A stretch of 37,313 nt of DNA, from positions 1 through 37,313 of the forward strand of contig NZ_BAJY01000025.1 in NCBI RefSeq assembly GCF_000613945.1. Reading direction: 5' to 3'. The stretch comes from Prevotella falsenii DSM 22864 = JCM 15124. Its GTDB lineage: Bacteria > Bacteroidota > Bacteroidia > Bacteroidales > Bacteroidaceae. Below, piece by piece: positions 1 to 7,788 of this stretch. A program made the translations under genes and the position numbers. Each line of letters begins with the position of its first letter. The stretch's first letter is position 1. The notes below the pieces were generated by a model. That model ran no database searches. It had not been told where the DNA came from and saw only the letters and a program-made list of their open reading frames with translations.

Positions 1-49
1 TTTACAGCTGTTGACTCTACACATTCTTTGTAAAATACTTATTCTAAAA

Positions 50-81
50 TTTGCTACTATCATATTTTCTATGTACCTTTG
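50..81 (+). promoter_or_regulatory. Bacteroidota-type promoter of tRNA-Leu
   Basis: A TTTG box at 50-53 is followed after 20 bases by TACCTTTG at 74-81. This matches the Bacteroidota consensus TTTG-N19-21-TAnnTTTG. The tRNA begins about 25 bases downstream, which suits a short 5' leader. Confidence 0.7.
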
Positions 82-106
82 CAACGCTTTTACCAAAAAG
101 CCATAA

Positions 107-187
107 GCCAGATGGCGGAATCGGTAGACGCGCTGGTCTCAAACACCAGTGGAGCAATCCATCCCGGTTCGATCCCGGGTCTGGGTA
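107..187 (+). tRNA. tRNA-Leu (anticodon CAA)
   Basis: A class II tRNA with a long variable arm. The anticodon stem-loop is at 133-149 with anticodon CAA at 140-142, which reads UUG. The T arm is CCGG-type: stem 163-167, loop TTCGATC 168-174, stem 175-179. The 3' acceptor strand is TCTGGGT at 180-186 with discriminator A187, and CCA is not encoded. The 5' acceptor strand reads GCCAGA, one base shorter than the expected GCCCAGA. Only six clean bases are available, or G107 faces G185 if the gene starts at 106. This could be a lost C or a sequence error. The 3' part of the gene is the attachment site of the downstream element. Confidence 0.9.
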
Positions 188-188
188 C
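175..188 (+). repeat. attL core, 14-bp direct repeat in the tRNA 3' end
   Basis: CCGGGTCTGGGTAC occurs here, covering the 3' T stem and acceptor stem of tRNA-Leu. It occurs again exactly at 21374-21387. Integration into the 3' end of a tRNA-Leu gene with a short common core is known for NBU1-type Bacteroides elements. The core therefore marks the left junction of the inserted element, and the copy carried in by the element keeps the tRNA intact. Confidence 0.85.
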
Positions 189-321
189 TTTAAATCCATT
201 GTAAATCGCTGATTTACAATGGATTTTTCTTTTTCAACATGTACTAAAAGTGTACTATGTAACAATACTATGAGAAAAGTGTACTTTCATAGTTTTTCGA
301 TGCTTAGTTTTATATTTAATT
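189..321 (+). repeat. Element left end, imperfect long repeat with arm-type sites
   Basis: About 130 bp after the core resembles 21388-21520 through to the shared stretch TTAGTTTTATATTTAAT. It contains two copies of a word close to AAAAGTGTACTTT, at 244-258 and 272-288. The same word recurs at 21240-21261, 21441-21456 and 21472-21486. Repeated short words near both ends of an integrating element are typical of integrase arm-type binding sites. The binding role is an inference. Confidence 0.6.
192..228 (+). terminator. Perfect 16-bp hairpin plus T run behind tRNA-Leu
   Basis: Arms 192-207 and 211-226 are perfectly complementary with a three-base loop, and a T-rich tract follows. This is a good intrinsic terminator for tRNA-Leu, supplied by the element's left end. 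The second copy at 21391-21426 keeps perfect pairing although one base pair differs (A-T here, C-G there), which indicates selection on the structure. Confidence 0.75.
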
Positions 322-386
322 AACGACAACTTTTCCCTTTTATTCTGTTTGTTTCCTTTTCTTGTCTATTTCTTCAATGAATGCCT

Positions 387-394
387 TATCTTTG
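387..394 (+). promoter_or_regulatory. Candidate -7 box upstream of the first element gene
   Basis: TATCTTTG fits TAnnTTTG and lies 28 bases before the ATG at 423. No convincing TTTG box is at the standard distance; the best candidate is TTG at 362-364. The promoter may therefore need an activator. Confidence 0.4.
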
Positions 395-422
395 CAAAAG
401 ATACCCACTTTAGAAATTACAA

Positions 423-1343
423 ATGGAAAATGATAGTGTAAAGATACAGCTTAACAGTATTCAACGAATATTAAACTACTGCATTACCCAGACCTACAAT
501 GTGCTCATTGGAAATATTCTGAGGAAAAAGAGCTGTGTAAGCAATATGCAGTTTAAAGAGATTTTACAAAAAGAATATATCCGAATAACTGACGAACTTT
601 CTTCTATTTATCTGAATCATCCAGCCCTTGCATGTGTAGAGAAGTACTACACTGATGATAACTTTTTATGGGAAAGTACCTTCTTCGAATCACTGACCAA
701 AGAACAAAAACAGAAATATACCTCCTTCTCTGTGTCTTCGTTTGAATATCCAAAGTACATTGAGACACACACCTTATACGATGATGTTCTGCCGATGTTC
801 TCGTATCTTGTCGATGCGATTCTATATGAACGCTATGCAAAATACCTCATGGCAGAAATAGAACGAATTGAATTGACAGAGGTACAAACCGTCCAGTCTC
901 GCTCTTCAGTTTTGATAAATGATGAACCATGTGAACTGAAAAAGAAACCGGTCATCGTTGGTAAAGGAACAAATCCATTTCAATCTGATTTTACAGATGA
1001 GCAAATTGAGATTCTTACCGTTTGCATCAACGAAATTCAAATATTCACAACCCGCATATCTTCTAAGATACTCAAAGACTTTTTTGCTTGTAAACTCAAA
1101 GGCGTTCTGAAATCAAACAACAATCGCCAGCTGGCATATCTCATGCAAAGTCTTAATCTTCGAGGGCTCATTACTGATGAATGGCAATCTGCGATTGCTC
1201 GTAATGAACTTGTCTTGGGGAAAACAAAAGATACACCATTGACACGCACCGACCTTTCCACCGCAACAGATCAAATCAACATGAAGCAGCCAAAAGGATG
1301 GGAAACCATTGATAAATACATCAAACAACTGAAAAAAGGTTGA
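423..1343 (+). CDS. Conserved hypothetical protein of Bacteroidota mobilizable elements
   Basis: A soluble-looking 306-residue protein without signal peptide or membrane segment. The first 200 residues are helix-rich. A separate C-terminal part begins near residue 190 (FTDEQIEILTVC) and contains a conserved-looking KSNNNRQLAYL segment. From memory this C-terminal part resembles the DUF6617 family seen at the left end of Bacteroidota mobilizable elements, but no search was possible. It is the first element gene after the attachment site and is followed by the excisionase-like gene. A regulatory or DNA-binding role in excision or mobilization is conceivable but unproven. It does not look like RteC. 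Confidence 0.6.
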   Translation: MENDSVKIQLNSIQRILNYCITQTYNVLIGNILRKKSCVSNMQFKEILQKEYIRITDELSSIYLNHPALACVEKYYTDDNFLWESTFFESLTKEQKQKYTSFSVSSFEYPKYIETHTLYDDVLPMFSYLVDAILYERYAKYLMAEIERIELTEVQTVQSRSSVLINDEPCELKKKPVIVGKGTNPFQSDFTDEQIEILTVCINEIQIFTTRISSKILKDFFACKLKGVLKSNNNRQLAYLMQSLNLRGLITDEWQSAIARNELVLGKTKDTPLTRTDLSTATDQINMKQPKGWETIDKYIKQLKKG

Positions 1344-1395
1344 GCATAGGTTGATACCTCAAACATCGCTCAACGCCATTTACTTTTATCGTTTC

Positions 1396-1403
1396 TAATT
1401 TTG
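1396..1403 (+). promoter_or_regulatory. Candidate -7 box of the excisionase-like gene
   Basis: TAATTTTG matches TAnnTTTG and lies 64 bases before the ATG at 1468. The upstream TTTG box is not clear. It would drive the HTH and helicase genes. Confidence 0.35.
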
Positions 1404-1467
1404 CCCTCGTTAACAAATAATTAGCGAAGGTGCACCTTCATATTGTTTAATTCAAAATGTTTACAAT

Positions 1468-1761
1468 ATGGAAAAAACATTAGAAACCCGAGTTGAAGAA
1501 CTCGAACAAATGGTATTCATGAATAAGAATGTACTGAGTTTTGAAGAAGCCAGCAAGTTCTTAAACCTCTCAAAGAGTTATCTCTACAAACTCACATCAG
1601 GCAATTTGATACCGCATTACAAGCCACAAGGCAAAATGCTTTACTTTGAGAAAGCAGAACTTGAAGCATGGCTACGTCAGAATCCCATTAAAACTTCTGC
1701 GCAGATAACGCAAGAAGCACAGCGGTATATCATGGGCAACAAACCTTTAATGCAGAAGTAG
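1468..1761 (+). CDS. Helix-turn-helix DNA-binding protein, excisionase-like (HTH_17)
   Basis: A 97-residue protein with a short coiled N-terminus (about 1-15) followed by a MerR/excisionase-type winged HTH at about 22-72. The family pattern is visible: LSFEEASKFLNLSKSYLYKLTS, then LIPHYKPQGKMLYF and a terminal EAWL. Proteins of this family in Bacteroidota elements act as excisionases or control element genes. It ends three bases before the helicase-like gene, so the two are probably co-transcribed. Whether it is the recombination directionality factor for this integrase is not shown by sequence. Confidence 0.8.
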   Translation: MEKTLETRVEELEQMVFMNKNVLSFEEASKFLNLSKSYLYKLTSGNLIPHYKPQGKMLYFEKAELEAWLRQNPIKTSAQITQEAQRYIMGNKPLMQK

Positions 1762-1764
1762 TTC

Positions 1765-2955
1765 ATGGCACAGGAAGAATTTATTCGTGTTGGCACGACC
1801 TTGTACAAGATTGTGAACCAACCACGCATCAATGGCGGTTTCGTCAAGAAGCGTATCGTGTGGAACAATGAAACGCTACGGCAGGACTATGGAAAGGATT
1901 TCATTGCCACAGTCTCGAAGTACGATGGATTCTGCACAGTCCCTAATCATGTGGATTATCAGCCTGTGGTTGATAAATTCCTGAATCTCTATGAACCGAT
2001 AGGACACCAACCAAAAGAAGGAGAGTTCCCACACATTGAATCCCTGATAAGACACATCTTCGGGGAACAATACGAGTTGGGTATAGACTACTTGCAGTTG
2101 CTCTACCTCCAACCCGTGCAGAAACTCCCCATCCTCCTGATGGTGTCAGAAGAACGCAATACAGGCAAGAGCACGTTCCTTAATTTTCTCAAAGCCGTTT
2201 TCCAGAACAACGTAACCTTCAACACCAACGAGGATTTTCGCAGTCAGTTCAATGCGGATTGGGCAGGTAAACTGCTTATTGTGGTGGACGAGGTATTGCT
2301 CAACCGCAGGGAAGACAGTGAACGATTGAAAAATCTCAGCACAACGCTTTCCTACAAGGTGGAAGCAAAAGGCAAAGACCGAGATGAAATCTCCTTCTTT
2401 GCCAAGTTCGTGCTGTGTTCCAATAACGAGTTACTCCCAGTCATCATAGACGTGGGAGAAACCCGATATTGGGTAAGGAAGATAGAGCATCTCAAAAGCG
2501 ATGATACCGACTTTCTGCAAAAGCTGAAAGCCGAGATTCCTGCCTTTCTCTATTTCCTGCAGCACCGAACTCTATCCACCCATAAGGAAAGCCGTATGTG
2601 GTTTGCACCCAAGCTGACCTTTACACCAGCCTTGCAGCGCATCATCCGCAGTAACCGAAACAAGTTGGAACTTGAAATGTCCGAGCTGTGTCTTGACATC
2701 ATGGAGATGAATAACGTTGAGGAAGTCTCTTTCTGCATCAATGACATGATGCCACTTTTGAGTAATACGCAATGCAAGTACGACAAAGGGCAGATAAGGA
2801 GGATTGTGCAGGACATCTGGAAACTCACACCTGTGTCCAATACGCTGACCTACACCACCTACCAACTCAGTTACAACGCTCCGCAGTATTACTCTCCTAT
2901 CCGAAGGACCGGCAGGTTCTATACTATTACCAAGGAGCAGCTTAAGAGTCTCTAA
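1765..2955 (+). CDS. Primase-helicase family P-loop ATPase (DUF5906/VirE-like)
   Basis: A 396-residue protein with a Walker A loop SEERNTGKST at about 128-137 and a Walker B strand LLIVVDEVL at about 170-178. A SF3/DnaB-like ATPase body follows. This is the virulence-associated E / DUF5906 type common in Bacteroidota mobilizable elements and prophages. It would unwind DNA for initiation of element replication after excision or transfer. It follows the excisionase-like gene directly and precedes a Toprim primase gene, giving a helicase-primase pair as in NBU elements. The start was chosen at the first ATG, immediately after the preceding stop codon. Confidence 0.8.
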   Translation: MAQEEFIRVGTTLYKIVNQPRINGGFVKKRIVWNNETLRQDYGKDFIATVSKYDGFCTVPNHVDYQPVVDKFLNLYEPIGHQPKEGEFPHIESLIRHIFGEQYELGIDYLQLLYLQPVQKLPILLMVSEERNTGKSTFLNFLKAVFQNNVTFNTNEDFRSQFNADWAGKLLIVVDEVLLNRREDSERLKNLSTTLSYKVEAKGKDRDEISFFAKFVLCSNNELLPVIIDVGETRYWVRKIEHLKSDDTDFLQKLKAEIPAFLYFLQHRTLSTHKESRMWFAPKLTFTPALQRIIRSNRNKLELEMSELCLDIMEMNNVEEVSFCINDMMPLLSNTQCKYDKGQIRRIVQDIWKLTPVSNTLTYTTYQLSYNAPQYYSPIRRTGRFYTITKEQLKSL

Positions 2956-2976
2956 ACAATTTTATATCCATTATTT

Positions 2977-3204
2977 TGATGAAATGATGAATAGACCACA
3001 TAAAGTATTCAGTACAAGCTGTTTACATTCTCATCTTTTGCTCATCATGGATATTCTGCTGATGAAAAAAGAAAAGGATAATGTTTTTCTTTTCGGTAGC
3101 AATTCCATTTTGCAGAGTACTATGATGAGGGTATGATGAGAGCTTAACTATCTGGTAGTCATATAGATAAAATTAAATTCATCAACTCATCAAATTTTTC
3201 ATCA
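2977..3204. repeat. TGATGA/TCATCA repeat cluster, possible replication origin or operator
   Basis: The 268-bp gap between helicase and primase genes is AT-rich. It carries TGATGA at 2977, 2985, 3060, 3123 and 3134, and TCATCA at 3042, 3179, 3187 and 3199. An additional TCATC is at 3031. Nine hexamers in about 230 bp is far above chance. The spacing is irregular (8 to about 60 bp). The position between two replication genes suggests iteron-like origin repeats or binding sites of a regulator; function is inferred. Confidence 0.45.
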
Positions 3205-3223
3205 CTTTAACTTCTATATAATT

Positions 3224-4144
3224 ATGAATATAGACCAAATAAAACAGATAAAGTTGCAGGACTTTCTTGCAGCAATGGGTTGTAAACCTGTAAAACAGTA
3301 TGGTGTCAACCTCATGTACCTTTCTCCATTAAGAACGGAGAAACACGCATCGTTCAAGGTAAATACAGAAATCAATCAATGGTATGACTTCGGTATTGGC
3401 AGAGGTGGCAACATCATTGACCTTGCAGAGTTGCTCTACAACTCTTCGGACGTGTCGTATCTCATCCATCAGATAGCGTGCGATGCTCCAAATTGTACAC
3501 CAATATTTTCTACATCATTTGCAGATATAAAGACAAGACAGCGAGGAAATTCTTTTGAAAATTTGCAAGTACTCTCCTTATCACATCTATCTCTGATAAG
3601 ATACCTCAATGACAGATGCATTGATATAGAAGTGGCAACCTCTGTATGTAAGGAGCTGCACTTTGATACAAGGGGCAAGCATTACTTTGGTATTGGCTTT
3701 CCCAATATCGCAGGTGGCTACGAAATACGCAATCTGTTCTTCAAAGGCTGCATTGCACCAAAAGACATCAGCCACTTCTACGCAGAAGAGCCGAAGAATG
3801 TATGTTTTGTTTTCGAGGGCTTCATGGACTTGCTTTCATTTATGACGCTCCGAAGAAAGGAGAATGACGGATTAAAACGGCAAGATTATTTGGTACTCAA
3901 TTCTGTGTCAAATATCCAAAAGGCATTAGAGCGCTTGTCGCAATATGACAGTGTTCGATGCTTCTTGGATAATGACGAAGCAGGAAGAAATGCCTATCTA
4001 CAATTATCAAAGGAATTGGGAAAACCTGTTACAGATGCATCAACTTTATACAATGGTTTCAAGGATTTGAACGAGTATCTGTGTGCTGAATCCAAGCATT
4101 CAGAGAAAGCAGAAATCAAGAAAACCAAAGGGATTAAGCTATGA
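3224..4144 (+). CDS. DNA primase, CHC2-like/Toprim type
   Basis: A 306-residue protein. Residues about 1-75 resemble the DnaG CHC2 zinc-binding domain (YLSPLRTEKHASFKV, then WYDFGIGRGGNIIDL). The zinc cysteines are missing, as is common in mobile-element primases of this phylum. A Toprim domain follows at about 180-290: VFEGFMDLLSF holds the acidic glutamate and FLDNDEAGR the DxD-type metal site. It should prime synthesis of the element's DNA with the upstream helicase-like ATPase. It corresponds in position to the primase gene of NBU elements. The gap before it carries the TGATGA repeats. Confidence 0.8.
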   Translation: MNIDQIKQIKLQDFLAAMGCKPVKQYGVNLMYLSPLRTEKHASFKVNTEINQWYDFGIGRGGNIIDLAELLYNSSDVSYLIHQIACDAPNCTPIFSTSFADIKTRQRGNSFENLQVLSLSHLSLIRYLNDRCIDIEVATSVCKELHFDTRGKHYFGIGFPNIAGGYEIRNLFFKGCIAPKDISHFYAEEPKNVCFVFEGFMDLLSFMTLRRKENDGLKRQDYLVLNSVSNIQKALERLSQYDSVRCFLDNDEAGRNAYLQLSKELGKPVTDASTLYNGFKDLNEYLCAESKHSEKAEIKKTKGIKL

Positions 4145-4178
4145 TTACAGACACAGCTCTGCATAATCTGTTTTTCGG

Positions 4179-4220
4179 GGAGCAAGTTTATGTTTTGGGC
4201 ATACCAAAACCACTTGCTCC
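4179..4220 (+). other. Nested inverted repeat, candidate oriT
   Basis: An outer stem GGAGCAAGT (4179-4187) pairs with ACTTGCTCC (4212-4220). Inside it GTTTTGG (4192-4198) pairs with CCAAAAC (4204-4210). Both stems are perfect. The structure lies in the 143-bp gap directly upstream of the mobC and mobA genes, where oriT is usually found in Bacteroides mobilizable elements. It could also serve as terminator or operator. A nick site cannot be assigned from sequence alone. Confidence 0.55.
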
Positions 4221-4287
4221 ACCTCCTGCCACTCGGCGCAGAGGATTATCCCGTCGGTCTCCATCAAAATAAATTAAAGAAACAACT

Positions 4288-4641
4288 ATGACTAAATCAG
4301 AATACAACAAAGGCGGTCGCCCAACTAAGGGCGCAGCAGAAAAGAAGAAATACCGCATCACGGTAAAGCTTACCACAGAGGATTATTACACGCTCAAAGG
4401 CAAAGCCAAAAGCGCAGGAATATCCATGAGTGAGTTTGTAAGAAAAGTTCTTGATAAAGGAAATGTCATTGAACGGCTGACCATAGAGCAAGCAAACTTC
4501 ATCCGCAAGCTGTGTGGCATGGCAAACAATCTTAACCAGCTGGCACATCGTGCCAATGCGGAAGGATTTCATGCCGTTGCTCCTTCCCACAAAATCATCA
4601 TTGGCAAGATTGACGAAATCTTAAACCTGATACGAAGATGA
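4288..4641 (+). CDS. Mobilization accessory protein, MobC/BmgB-like relaxosome protein
   Basis: A 117-residue protein with a basic N-terminus (NKGGRPTKGAAEKKKYRI) leading into a ribbon-helix-helix segment at about 25-60 (RITVKLTTEDYYTLKGKAK, then SEFVRKVL). The C-terminal part matches the MobC pattern of relaxosome proteins, with LCGMANNLNQLAHRAN at about 72-88. Such proteins bind oriT and help the relaxase open the DNA. It overlaps the relaxase gene by four bases (ATGA at 4638-4641), so translation is probably coupled. The candidate oriT is immediately upstream. Confidence 0.85.
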   Translation: MTKSEYNKGGRPTKGAAEKKKYRITVKLTTEDYYTLKGKAKSAGISMSEFVRKVLDKGNVIERLTIEQANFIRKLCGMANNLNQLAHRANAEGFHAVAPSHKIIIGKIDEILNLIRR

Positions 4642-5558
4642 TAGCTAAGATTATGAAAGGTTCGGGCTTCAAGGGTGTCATCAATTACATCCTTGACCCG
4701 AAGAAAGGAACGATACTCATAGACAGTTCCGGAGTGAGAACAGACAGCATCAGCCATATTATCCAAAGTTTCATCGACCAGACGGAACTAAATCCACGAG
4801 TAAGTACGGTTGTCGGACATATCTCACTGAGTTTCTCCGCACAGGATTCTCCCAAACTCAGCAATGAATGGATGACGATAGTGGCTCGTGAGTACATGGA
4901 GAAGATGGGGATAAAAGATACACAGTACATCATCGGTCGCCATTTCGACAAGGAACATCCGCACGTTCATATCGCCTTCAATCGGATAGATAATAACGGC
5001 AAGACTATTTCTGACCGTAACGACCGATTCAGAAGTGAGAAGATTTGTAAGGAACTGACCGCCAAATACGGTTTGTACTTCGCTGGTGGAAAGGAGAGAG
5101 TCAAGGAACACCGGTTGAAAGAACCCGATAAGACCAAATATGAAATCTATCAGACACTGAAAGCAGAAATAACTCGGTGCAGAGATTGGAAAACTCTCCG
5201 TGCTCATTTGAAACGACAAGATATTGATGTCCGCTTTAAGTACAAAGGCAACTCACAGGAAATGCAGGGGATCATCTTTGAAAAGAACGGTTATCTTTTC
5301 AATGGCTCAAAGGTGGACAGGAGTTTCAGCTATTCCAAGATTGACTTTGTCCTTCAACAGAATGACAGGAAGCACGAACAGCAGATGCGAGGAGCGATAA
5401 ACCTTATATCTAATGTTGCAGAGGTTACGAGTGGACTTGCCAACGAACTCATAGAAGGAGGGTTGGGATTGTTCCAGCCTCATGGTACTGTCCCTGCTGA
5501 GGTTTACAATACACTTGACAAAAAGAAGAAAAAGAAAAAACGTAAAATACATTTATAA
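4638..5558 (+). CDS. mobA: Relaxase/mobilization nuclease MobA (BmgA-like)
   Basis: A 306-residue relaxase. The N-terminus KIMKGSGFKGVINYIL carries a tyrosine near residue 17 that may be the nicking residue. The metal-binding histidine motif GRHFDKEHPHVHIAFNRID is at about 100-118, with H102, H107, H109 and H111. The C-terminal third is basic and ends in a lysine tract. This is the Bacteroides mobilization nuclease family that nicks oriT and pilots the strand through a conjugation machine supplied in trans. It is coupled to mobC by overlap and followed after two bases by a membrane-anchored mobilization gene. The gene appears intact. Confidence 0.88.
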   Translation: MIAKIMKGSGFKGVINYILDPKKGTILIDSSGVRTDSISHIIQSFIDQTELNPRVSTVVGHISLSFSAQDSPKLSNEWMTIVAREYMEKMGIKDTQYIIGRHFDKEHPHVHIAFNRIDNNGKTISDRNDRFRSEKICKELTAKYGLYFAGGKERVKEHRLKEPDKTKYEIYQTLKAEITRCRDWKTLRAHLKRQDIDVRFKYKGNSQEMQGIIFEKNGYLFNGSKVDRSFSYSKIDFVLQQNDRKHEQQMRGAINLISNVAEVTSGLANELIEGGLGLFQPHGTVPAEVYNTLDKKKKKKKRKIHL

Positions 5559-5560
5559 CT

Positions 5561-6208
5561 ATGGCAGATAATAACACATTTGTCCTCTTTGAGGAAATCA
5601 AGAACAAACTGGAGGCAATTTATAGGGAACTAAAGGAGCTGAAAGAAAAGGAGAACGGTTCGGTTTCTCACCCTGTTCCCTCCACATCAGTACAACGTGA
5701 CGAACAGCAGGAACAGGAATTGCTCAATCAGTATGAACAGCGGATAAAAGCCATGATTAACAAGTATATTGGTGTACAAGTGCGCATCAAGGATGAGGAA
5801 GCTAAATCCATAGACAAGCTGGTGGCAAGCGTCTTGACCATGCTGCACGAGTGGCAGGAGCAGAAAGAGCATCCACAACCGCAGGAGCAGATTCACAGGC
5901 ATAGCTTTGACATCAAGTCGTCGAGAGTCTTTACTACCGTGGTGGCAGTGTCTATCCTTTGTTTTGTTTCTTTGGTCGGTAACAACTTTCTATGGCAAAG
6001 CAAACGACAATACAAGGATGATGCCTTGAAATTCCGTATCATCAGAGTGTGGAGAGGTTGCAGCCCCAAGGAAATCCTATGGCTTAACGATGTGTTTGAT
6101 ATTCATCGCAATGAAAAGGTAATCAAGTTAATCAAGGAAAAGGCAGACGGATACGACTTGCAACTAAAATTTAAGGCAGATAGCTTGATGCAAAAGAAAT
6201 TGAAATAA
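5561..6208 (+). CDS. Third mobilization-operon protein, single membrane segment
   Basis: A 215-residue protein starting two bases after mobA. The N-terminal 110 residues are charged and probably coiled coil (KNKLEAIYRELKELKEKE and later EQQEQELLNQYEQRIKAM). One hydrophobic segment lies at about 123-142 (FTTVVAVSILCFVSLVGNNF). A basic C-terminal tail follows. Genes of this layout regularly follow mobA in Bacteroidota mobilizable elements, but their task is not established; membrane tethering of the relaxosome is a guess. It ends in a bidirectional terminator shared with the convergent AlbA_2 gene. Confidence 0.65.
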   Translation: MADNNTFVLFEEIKNKLEAIYRELKELKEKENGSVSHPVPSTSVQRDEQQEQELLNQYEQRIKAMINKYIGVQVRIKDEEAKSIDKLVASVLTMLHEWQEQKEHPQPQEQIHRHSFDIKSSRVFTTVVAVSILCFVSLVGNNFLWQSKRQYKDDALKFRIIRVWRGCSPKEILWLNDVFDIHRNEKVIKLIKEKADGYDLQLKFKADSLMQKKLK

Positions 6209-6221
6209 CACTACACGAAGT

Positions 6222-6253
6222 AAGCCCAACCAAACGAGATATAGGTTGGGCTT
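6222..6253. terminator. Bidirectional terminator between mobilization and defence blocks
   Basis: AAGCCCAACC (6222-6231) pairs perfectly with GGTTGGGCTT (6244-6253) across a 12-base loop. It sits in the 59-bp gap between two convergent genes and separates the + strand transfer half of the element from the - strand cargo half. Confidence 0.7.
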
Positions 6254-6267
6254 GTTATATCCCCATA

Positions 6268-7725
6268 TTATTCTATGATTTCCCAAAAGCCGCCTTTGTT
6301 GGGACCGACACGGCGAAGGTATTTATCACGCATAGCTTCTATGTTACGAGATATTGAATTCTCACTAATTCCCACATATTTGGAAAGTTCTGATTTAGAA
6401 ATATATGGATTCTCTATTATTAGCTTGATGATAGAAATACGATTTTCTGTTAATTTTTCATTGAGTGCTATTGCTTTTTCTATCACCTTTTCTATCACCT
6501 CTTGATGAGTTTTTATCACCTTTTCTGTCACGTTGATATCCTTTTCTATCACCTTTTCTGTCACCTTCGGTACTGTGATTTTCAAAATAAAATCATCAAG
6601 ATGGAAGGATAAATGTGATGTACCATTAGCTTCCAACTCCCTACACATGCGATCCACACCTTCACCAAACTCCTTTACAAAGTCGTATGCTTTAAGGAAT
6701 TGGGCTATTTTGGGATTACGCGAGAAATGTGTATGACGGATGTTAGAGGGCTTAACCGTTCCGGGCAATCTGCCTGGCGACTCGAATACCAAGCGATTAT
6801 CAAACATCTTAATTTGAATTTCCGTACCCTTGATATTGTACGCACGGTGGCAGCAAGCATTGACAACCATTTCTTGAATCACAAACTTTGGATAATCTCT
6901 ATTGGTTACAAACTGGCCATGCTGTCCAAGGAATGTGTGTTCCTCCACCTGAGTTTCAAGATAAGCTATCGTGGCTTTCACTTGGTCAAGTATCGTTCCT
7001 TCAAAGGTTACATCCTTAATAACATTCATCTCTGCACCCACTCGCTCTTCTGTACCTTTATAACGGATAAAGCGAGTACGACCACGAGGAAAGAACTTTT
7101 GAGGATATTTACCAAACAACAGAATACAAGCCACACTAACTTGCTCCTCTCCCTTTGCATTGGTAGTTATGAAACCATTATTTTCATGTAGATATTGCAT
7201 TGCTGATTTGGTATAGCCAATCAATTCTGTATATCTTTCGACAGCAGTCATATCAATGTCATCTACCGTAGCACCATACACCGACGTATCTTCATAGTAG
7301 CGTTCTCCCTTATCGTACATCAACTGTATGCGCTCTTCAAAAGACAGCTTTCTGCTTTTATCCCCAACACGCATATAGGCTTCGTCTGCCTGATTAGCAT
7401 GTAGTTCAGAACTTGCAGGAATGTGCATCAATAAAATATGATTTTCGTTTCCGTTCTTATCCGTGCATGGCAACAATTCGCTGGTAATAGGCACTGAAGG
7501 ATTACAAAAGTCTAAAGGAACACGCAGCAACTCATTCCGCTTCTCTGTGTATTGATCCACACCCTCTATCTTCCGATTCTTGTCAGACACACCGATAGCA
7601 ATATCACCACCGTCAGCATTAGCAAATGCGACGATTGGAATAGCCAATGCCTTGGGGGAAATTTGAATGCTTTTGCAGTCAAACGTCTGATCTTCCTTGC
7701 GAGTCTGTATTTCTTGTATCGTCAT
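6268..7725 (-). CDS. AlbA_2 (Schlafen-like) domain ATP-binding protein
   Basis: A 485-residue protein. The N-terminal AlbA_2 domain (about 1-135) shows the EDQTFDCK start and the ANADGGDIAIGVSD core. A middle RecG-like/COG2865 part with NACCHRAY and the FESPGRLPG motif follows. After it comes a run of imperfect EKVIEK/TEKVI repeats at about 390-430 and a C-terminal winged helix (SKSELSKYVGISENSISRNI). Proteins of this kind are often annotated as ATP-dependent helicase RecG-like or transcriptional regulators; many occur in defence islands. It lies 63 bases after the BREX operon on the same strand. A truncated near-identical start of the same gene occurs at 21592-21688 in the neighbouring element, so it belongs to the element chassis. 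Confidence 0.8.
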   Translation of the reverse strand: MTIQEIQTRKEDQTFDCKSIQISPKALAIPIVAFANADGGDIAIGVSDKNRKIEGVDQYTEKRNELLRVPLDFCNPSVPITSELLPCTDKNGNENHILLMHIPASSELHANQADEAYMRVGDKSRKLSFEERIQLMYDKGERYYEDTSVYGATVDDIDMTAVERYTELIGYTKSAMQYLHENNGFITTNAKGEEQVSVACILLFGKYPQKFFPRGRTRFIRYKGTEERVGAEMNVIKDVTFEGTILDQVKATIAYLETQVEEHTFLGQHGQFVTNRDYPKFVIQEMVVNACCHRAYNIKGTEIQIKMFDNRLVFESPGRLPGTVKPSNIRHTHFSRNPKIAQFLKAYDFVKEFGEGVDRMCRELEANGTSHLSFHLDDFILKITVPKVTEKVIEKDINVTEKVIKTHQEVIEKVIEKAIALNEKLTENRISIIKLIIENPYISKSELSKYVGISENSISRNIEAMRDKYLRRVGPNKGGFWEIIE

Positions 7726-7788
7726 ATATTTTTATTTTTGCTATTATGATAGACATCAAAAAGCATGCAACAATTAAAGCCATAATCC

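Noticed and set aside
423..1343. RteC-type regulator for the first element gene
   Set aside because: Remembered RteC features do not match; kept as hypothetical.
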